From: Pseudacidovorax sp. RU35E
GTDB taxonomy: Bacteria > Pseudomonadota > Gammaproteobacteria > Burkholderiales > Burkholderiaceae_C
Reading direction: 5' to 3'
DNA length: 64,000 nucleotides
NCBI RefSeq assembly: GCF_900156165.1
Contig: NZ_FTMY01000009.1
Span: 62,001-126,000, forward strand
Below are positions 59,469 through 64,000 of this stretch, piece by piece. The first letter of the stretch is position 1. The number at the start of each line of letters is the position of its first letter. The notes under the pieces were generated by a model. That model worked only from the letters and a program-made list of their open reading frames with translations. It was not told where the DNA came from and searched no databases. The translations under genes and the position numbers were made by a program.

Positions 59469-62400
59469 TCAAAGCGCCTGCCTGTCCCCATCCGCCGCCA
59501 GCCGCTCGGCGCTGCGGCGGCCGAACAGCCAGAACAGCGCCGGCGTCAGGAAGGTGTCGAGCAGCGTGGCGCTCACCAGTCCCGAGAAGATCACCACCGC
59601 CACCGGATGCAGCACCTCGGTGCCCGGCCGCTCGGCCTCGAACAGCAGCGGCGCCAGCGCGAAGGCGGTCACCAGCGCCGTCATGAGCACCGGCGACAGC
59701 CGCTCCAGCGAGCCGCGCACGATCATGCGCGGCCCGAAGGACTCGCCCTCGAAGCGCATCAGGTTGACGTAGTGGCTCACCTTGAGGATGCCGTTGCGCA
59801 CCGAGATGCCCGCCAGCGTGATGAAGCCCACCAGCGCCGCCACCGACAGCGGCTGCCCGGACAGCGCCAGGCCGGCCACGGCCCCCACCAGCGCCAGCGG
59901 GATGTTGGCCATGATGAGCGCCGACAGCACCGCCGAGCGGTAGCGGCTGTACAGCACCACGAACATCAGCGCCAGCGAGACCAGCGACAGCAGGCCGACC
60001 AGCCGCGAGGCTTCTTCCTGCGCCTGGAACTGTCCGCCCAGGGTGATGAAATAGCCGGCCGGTAGCCGGGTCTGCGCCACCACCGCGCGCATGTCCGTCA
60101 CCACGTCGGACAGCGGCCGGCCCGAGGCATTGGCCGAGAGCACGATGCGCCGCCGGCCGTCGTCGCGGCTGACCTGGTTGGGGCCGTCGCCTTCCTCGAT
60201 GGTGGCCAGGCGCGACAGCGGCACAGCGCCCAGGGGCGTGTCGATCAGCAGCCGGCCCAGGCCGTCGACCGAGCGCGCCGGCTCGGGCAGGCGCAGCACC
60301 AGCGCGAAGCGGCGGCCGTCCTCCACGATCTGCGACAGCTTCTCGCCCTCGACCATGCGTTCGAGTGTCTGCAGCACCTGCGGCGCGGGCACGCCGTACT
60401 GGGCGGCGCGGTCGTAGTCCACGCGCACCTTGATCTGCGGCGCCAGCACCTGCTTCTCGACCTCCAGGTCGGCCACGCCGGGGATGGCGGCCAGCCGCGC
60501 ACGCAGCAACTCGGCCTGGCCGCGCAGCACGTCCAGGTCCTCGCCGAAGACCTTGATGGCGATCTGTGCCCGCACGCCAGAGAGCATGTGGTCGATGCGG
60601 TGCGAGATCGGCTGGCCGATGCCGATGGCCGCCGGCAGCGGGGCCAGGCGCTGGCGGATGTCGGCGGTGATGGCCGCCATGGGGCGCGTGAGTTCGCTGG
60701 CGGGCTTGAGGCCCACGTCCAGCTCGCTCACGTGCACGCCCTCGGCATGCTCGTCCAGCTCGGCCCGCCCGCTGCGGCGGCCGACGTGCGTCACCTCCGG
60801 CACCTGCCGCACCAGGCGCTCGGCCTGGCGGGCGAGCGCGCTGCTTTCCTCCAGCGTCACGCCCGGGTTCAGCCGCAGGCCAACGAGCAGCGTGCCCTCG
60901 TTGAAGGGCGGCAGAAAGGTGGTCGGGAAGAAAGGCACGGCCACGGTCGCGGCCGTCACCGCCACGGCCGCGGCGGCGACCGCGATGCGGGGCCGGCGCA
61001 GCACCGCCTCCAGCCCGCGCGCATAGCGGGACTTGAGCCAGGCCAGCAGCCGCGTGTCGCCATGCTCCAGCCGCTTCATGCGCGGCAGCAGCCAGTAGCT
61101 CAGCACCGGCGTCACCGTCACCGACACCAGCAGCGAGGCCAGCGTGGAGACGATGAAGGCGATGCCCAGCGGCACGAAGAGCCGGCCTTCCAGCCCTGGC
61201 AGCGCGAACAGCGGCACGAAGACCAGCACGATGATCACCGTGGCATAGAGGATGGCCGAGCGCACCTCCATCGAGGCGCGCGTGACCACCGTGAGCACGC
61301 CCAGCCGCTCGGCCTCGGGCCGGGCGCGGTTCTCCTTCAGGCGCCGCATGATGTTCTCCACGTCCACCACCGCGTCGTCCACCAGCCCGCCGATGGCGAT
61401 GGCCAGGCCGCCCAGGGTCATGGTGTTGATCGACAGCCCGAAGGAGCGGAACACCAGCGCCGTCGCCAGGATGGAGACCGGAATGGCCACCAGCGCGATC
61501 AGCGTGGGCCGCAGCGTGCCCAGGAAGAAGAACAGGATCAGCGCCACGAACACCGCCGCGCCCACCAGCTTGCCCTGCAGCGTGTCGATGGAGGCCTCGA
61601 TGAAGCTGGCCTGGCGGAAGGTGACGCGCGGCTTTTCCATGCCGGGCGGCAGTGCGGCGGCCAGGCCGTCGAGTGCGGACTCGATCTGCCGCGTGAGCGC
61701 GATGGTGTCGGCCGCCGGCTGCTTCTGCACGCCCAGGATGACGGCGGGCCGGCCTTCGAAGCCGGCGTCGCCGCGGCGGATGGCGGGCGCGAAGTCCACC
61801 TGCGCCACCTGCTGCAGCAGGATCGGCTGGCCGTTGCGCGCGCCCAGCGCCAGGCGGCGCAGGTCGTCCAGCCGCGCGGTGCGGCCCAGGTGGCGGATCA
61901 GGTACTCGCGGCCGTTGAGCGACAGGAAGCCGCCCGAGGTGTTGGCCGCGAAGCCGCGCAGCGCGCTGGCCAGCGACTCGGCCGAGATGCCCAACTGCGC
62001 CAAGCGCGCCGCATCGGGCTGCACCTGGAACTGCCGCACCTCGCCGCCGATGGGAATGACCTGCGCCACGCCCGGCACCGACATCAGCCGCGGGCGCAGC
62101 ACCCAGTCCGCGTACTCGCGCACGGCCATCGGCGAGATTCTTTGGGGATCGACCGGAATCGCGATCTGCATGATCTCGCCCATCACCGAGCTGACCGGGC
62201 CCATGCGCGGCACGGTGCCGGCGGGCAGGCCTTCTTCCATGGCCGACACGCGTTCGGACACCAGCTGCCGGGCGCGGAAGATCTCGGTGCGCCAGTCGAA
62301 GGTCACGTACAGGAAGGACAGGCCGGCCGAAGACACCGAGCGCACCGTCTCCACGCTGGGCAGGCCGCTCATGGCGGTTTCCAGCGGGAAGGTGATGAGC

Positions 62401-62588
62401 TGCTCCACCTCTTCGGGGGCCATGCCGCCGGCTTCGGTCATGACCGTCACCGTGGGCTTGTTGAGGTCGGGGAACACGTCCACCGGCGTGCGCGTCAGCG
62501 TGTACGCGCCATAGGCCATCGCCGCGAGGGCGAGCACGATCACCAGCAGCCGGTTGCCCAGGCTGCGTTCGAGGAGCCACTTGAACAT
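59469..62588 (-). CDS. Heavy-metal-type RND efflux permease (CusA/CzcA family)
   Basis: This 1039-residue inner-membrane RND pump has twelve expected transmembrane segments and two large periplasmic loops (about residues 40-330 and 560-860). The transmembrane-4 region GGLAIAIGGLVDDAVVDVEN carries paired Asp residues for proton relay; the layout is HME-like but differs from CzcA DFGLIVDG. The N-terminus TRTPVDVFPDLNKPTVTV is CusA/CzcA-like. It is co-transcribed with the adaptor encoded upstream, 13 bp apart. No outer-membrane TolC-type gene is in the window. The substrate may be a metal or another cation; sequence alone does not settle it. Confidence 0.9.
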   Translation of the reverse strand: MFKWLLERSLGNRLLVIVLALAAMAYGAYTLTRTPVDVFPDLNKPTVTVMTEAGGMAPEEVEQLITFPLETAMSGLPSVETVRSVSSAGLSFLYVTFDWRTEIFRARQLVSERVSAMEEGLPAGTVPRMGPVSSVMGEIMQIAIPVDPQRISPMAVREYADWVLRPRLMSVPGVAQVIPIGGEVRQFQVQPDAARLAQLGISAESLASALRGFAANTSGGFLSLNGREYLIRHLGRTARLDDLRRLALGARNGQPILLQQVAQVDFAPAIRRGDAGFEGRPAVILGVQKQPAADTIALTRQIESALDGLAAALPPGMEKPRVTFRQASFIEASIDTLQGKLVGAAVFVALILFFFLGTLRPTLIALVAIPVSILATALVFRSFGLSINTMTLGGLAIAIGGLVDDAVVDVENIMRRLKENRARPEAERLGVLTVVTRASMEVRSAILYATVIIVLVFVPLFALPGLEGRLFVPLGIAFIVSTLASLLVSVTVTPVLSYWLLPRMKRLEHGDTRLLAWLKSRYARGLEAVLRRPRIAVAAAAVAVTAATVAVPFFPTTFLPPFNEGTLLVGLRLNPGVTLEESSALARQAERLVRQVPEVTHVGRRSGRAELDEHAEGVHVSELDVGLKPASELTRPMAAITADIRQRLAPLPAAIGIGQPISHRIDHMLSGVRAQIAIKVFGEDLDVLRGQAELLRARLAAIPGVADLEVEKQVLAPQIKVRVDYDRAAQYGVPAPQVLQTLERMVEGEKLSQIVEDGRRFALVLRLPEPARSVDGLGRLLIDTPLGAVPLSRLATIEEGDGPNQVSRDDGRRRIVLSANASGRPLSDVVTDMRAVVAQTRLPAGYFITLGGQFQAQEEASRLVGLLSLVSLALMFVVLYSRYRSAVLSALIMANIPLALVGAVAGLALSGQPLSVAALVGFITLAGISVRNGILKVSHYVNLMRFEGESFGPRMIVRGSLERLSPVLMTALVTAFALAPLLFEAERPGTEVLHPVAVVIFSGLVSATLLDTFLTPALFWLFGRRSAERLAADGDRQAL

Positions 62589-62601
62589 GGTGGGTGCGGC
62601 C

Positions 62602-63732
62602 TCAGCGGATCTGGTTGATGAGCGTGGCGCCGTCGGTGACGACGCGCTCGCCGGGCGCGACGCCCGACGTCAGGGCCACGCGCACGCCGTCCAGCGGCGC
62701 GGTGGTGACGGTGCGCGGCGCGAAGCGCTCCGGCGCCGTCTTGACCCAGACGATGGTCTCGTTGGCGGCGTTGCGCATCAGCGCGGCACGCGGCACGGCG
62801 ATGGCCTCGTGCGTGCTGCGGCTGTGCACCTGCAGCCGCACCGGCTGGCCCACCGCCAGCGTCGACAACGCGGCGCCCTGGGCGCGGAAGGCCAGCGGCA
62901 GGGCCTGGTCGCGCAGCGCGCGGGCGGCGCCGACGAACTGCAGCGGCACCTGCGTGCCGCCGACGGCCAACGAGGCGCCGCCGATGTCGCTGGTGAGCGC
63001 CGGGTCGTAGGCCAGGGCCTCGATGCGCAGGCGCGCCGGGTCGACGATCTCGAACACCAGCTCGCGCGCATCGACCACCTGGCCGGCGACCACGGACGAG
63101 GACGCGATGACGCCCGAGGCCGGCGCGACCAGCGCATCGCGGCCCGACAGGCCGGCGCCGATGGCCCCGGCCCGCTCGCGGGCGGCGGCCACTTCGCTCT
63201 CGAGCGCCTCGATCTCCTTGCGGGGCACGGTGTCGGCCAGCTCGCGCAGGCGCGCCAAGCGCTTTTCGGCCAGCGTTCCGGCGGCCCGCAGTTCGGCCAG
63301 CTGGGCGGCCTGCGTTGCCCGCTCCAGCGGTGCGGCAGCGGGCTGCACCCAGGCCAGCACCTCGCCCTTGCGCACGGCCTGGCCAGGCTCGGGCAGTCCG
63401 CGCGGGCCGGGCTCGATGCGGCCGGCGATCAGGGCCTGCACCTTGCCGCCACTTTGCGGATCGCTGACCACGCGGCCATCGAGTTCGATGCTGCGCGGCA
63501 GGACGGCGACGGTGGTCACGACGGTGCGCACCGCCAGCTGGCGCTGGCTGGGCTTGGGCAGGAAGACGCTGCCGTCCGGCTGGCGCTGCGGGCCGTTGGC
63601 CGCGGCGGCCGGCGGTGCGCCGCCGTGGTCGTGGCCGGCGTCGGCCAGGGCGCTCGTCGGCAGTGCCAGGGCGAACAGGAGGGCGAGCGTGGCAGTGAGC
63701 TGCCGCGGGGCAGAAGAAGGAAGGCGGTTCAT
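62602..63732 (-). CDS. RND periplasmic adaptor (HlyD/MFP family)
   Basis: This 376-residue adaptor has a signal peptide at residues 1-31 (ALLFALALPTSALADA), a short His-containing GHDHGG near the mature N-terminus, lipoyl-like and hairpin regions (about 85-190) and barrel/MP domains (about 190-370). CusB/CzcB-like adaptors link the pump to the outer-membrane channel and may bind metal at N-terminal His. It overlaps the next gene by ATGA and precedes the RND permease. VRTVVTTVAVLPRSIELDGRV begins the core. Confidence 0.9.
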   Translation of the reverse strand: MNRLPSSAPRQLTATLALLFALALPTSALADAGHDHGGAPPAAAANGPQRQPDGSVFLPKPSQRQLAVRTVVTTVAVLPRSIELDGRVVSDPQSGGKVQALIAGRIEPGPRGLPEPGQAVRKGEVLAWVQPAAAPLERATQAAQLAELRAAGTLAEKRLARLRELADTVPRKEIEALESEVAAARERAGAIGAGLSGRDALVAPASGVIASSSVVAGQVVDARELVFEIVDPARLRIEALAYDPALTSDIGGASLAVGGTQVPLQFVGAARALRDQALPLAFRAQGAALSTLAVGQPVRLQVHSRSTHEAIAVPRAALMRNAANETIVWVKTAPERFAPRTVTTAPLDGVRVALTSGVAPGERVVTDGATLINQIR

Positions 63733-64000
63733 GCGGCGGCTCCGGTGGCGGGACGGCGGCGCAGCAGCCAGGCGACTGCGGCGGCGAGGACGAGGGCGAG
63801 GGCGGCGAGGGCCGCGGCGGCCCAGGGCAGCAGGCGCCGCCAGGCTGGAGTGGCGTTGGCGTCGTGGCCGTGGCCATCGGCGGCCTCGATGTGCCATTCG
63901 CCGCGCAGCTCGTCGCGCGCGTCGCCAACGCTCAGGCGGGCGATCAGCGGCAGCTCGCCGGTGGCCTCGGCCGTGGCCTCGTCCAGTTCGACTTCGTACG
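63729..64000 (-). CDS. C-terminal part of a membrane-anchored protein in the RND operon
   Basis: Only the last 90 residues are in the window; the start lies beyond base 64000. The visible part has a beta-rich stretch (ELPLIARLSVGDARDELRGEWHI), a His-rich ADGHGHD segment and one C-terminal hydrophobic helix (WAAAALAALALVLAAAVAWLL) followed by a basic RRRPATG tail. This suggests a periplasmic domain with a C-terminal inner-membrane anchor. Its ATGA overlap with the adaptor gene places it first or early in the pump operon. The His cluster would fit metal binding. Family not recognised. Confidence 0.75.
   Translation of the reverse strand, partial: YEVELDEATAEATGELPLIARLSVGDARDELRGEWHIEAADGHGHDANATPAWRRLLPWAAAALAALALVLAAAVAWLLRRRPATGAAA

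Noticed and set aside
59437-62580. 1047-residue minus-strand frame overlapping the RND gene in another frame
   Set aside because: It is the +1 shadow of the RND coding frame, rich in Arg, Gly and Ala, and lacks transmembrane pattern or motifs.

Overview
The window is a high-GC, gene-dense chromosomal segment with many four-base ATGA start/stop overlaps. Its gene content points to a betaproteobacterium of the order Burkholderiales, probably Comamonadaceae-like. The markers are CysB next to a small CbiX, lptF-lptG divergent from pepA, a Bug-type solute receptor, a Burkholderiales-style porin, 3-hydroxybutyrate dehydrogenase, a homodimeric PDH E1, and a mltG-tmk-holB-pilZ-tatD run. The family-level placement is inference. 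I saw no rRNA, tRNA, CRISPR array, phage or insertion sequence. Both ends cut a gene: a sulfatase at base 1 and a membrane-anchored protein at base 64000.

Layout. 1-10.3 kb: sulfatase fragment with a divergent LysR regulator, a DUF3309 mini-protein, a YbdL-type aminotransferase, cysB, cbiX, lptG and lptF, then divergent pepA-holC-hypothetical and an orphan branched-chain amino acid binding lipoprotein. 10.4-19.6 kb: a six-gene minus-strand cluster (porin, NDP-forming acyl-CoA synthetase, two DUF1254/DUF1214 paralogues, an alkylsulfatase-like MBL protein with an altered metal site, Bug receptor) divergent from a Crp/Fnr-type regulator. 19.6-27.7 kb: an ECF sigma/ChrR-type anti-sigma pair between two lipid-modification operons that hold two different cyclopropane-synthase-like methyltransferases, an FAD oxidoreductase, DUF1365, DUF1295, DUF6134 and DUF2177. 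The sigma gene and both operons each carry an ATCC-N18-TANAG promoter, so this looks like one regulon.

27.8-36.3 kb: MltB-like transglycosylase overlapping a GH100-like glycosidase, a zinc uptake operon (zur, znuA, znuB, znuC and a possible 48-residue membrane peptide) behind a perfect palindrome, and tex. 36.4-44.6 kb: a YjjJ/HipA-family kinase with an AT-rich palindromic leader, a patatin, an HDOD protein with a sigma-28 promoter, iron alcohol dehydrogenase, a secreted FAH-fold lipoprotein, an HSL-type esterase and a thioesterase-GNAT fusion. 44.7-52.5 kb: ygfZ, then mltG-tmk-holB-pilZ-tatD-ankyrin, then a GGDEF-EAL membrane protein. 52.5-64 kb: homodimeric 2-oxoacid dehydrogenase E1 divergent from an Lrp/AsnC regulator, a DegP/MucD protease with a leader that could hide its ribosome binding site, bdhA, a MarR-GNAT regulator, and a heavy-metal-type RND pump operon.

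Most of the window is housekeeping. The strongest candidates for something little described are the ECF/ChrR lipid regulon and the porin-to-Bug-receptor catabolic cluster. All motif matches were read by eye, with no database search or folding calculation.
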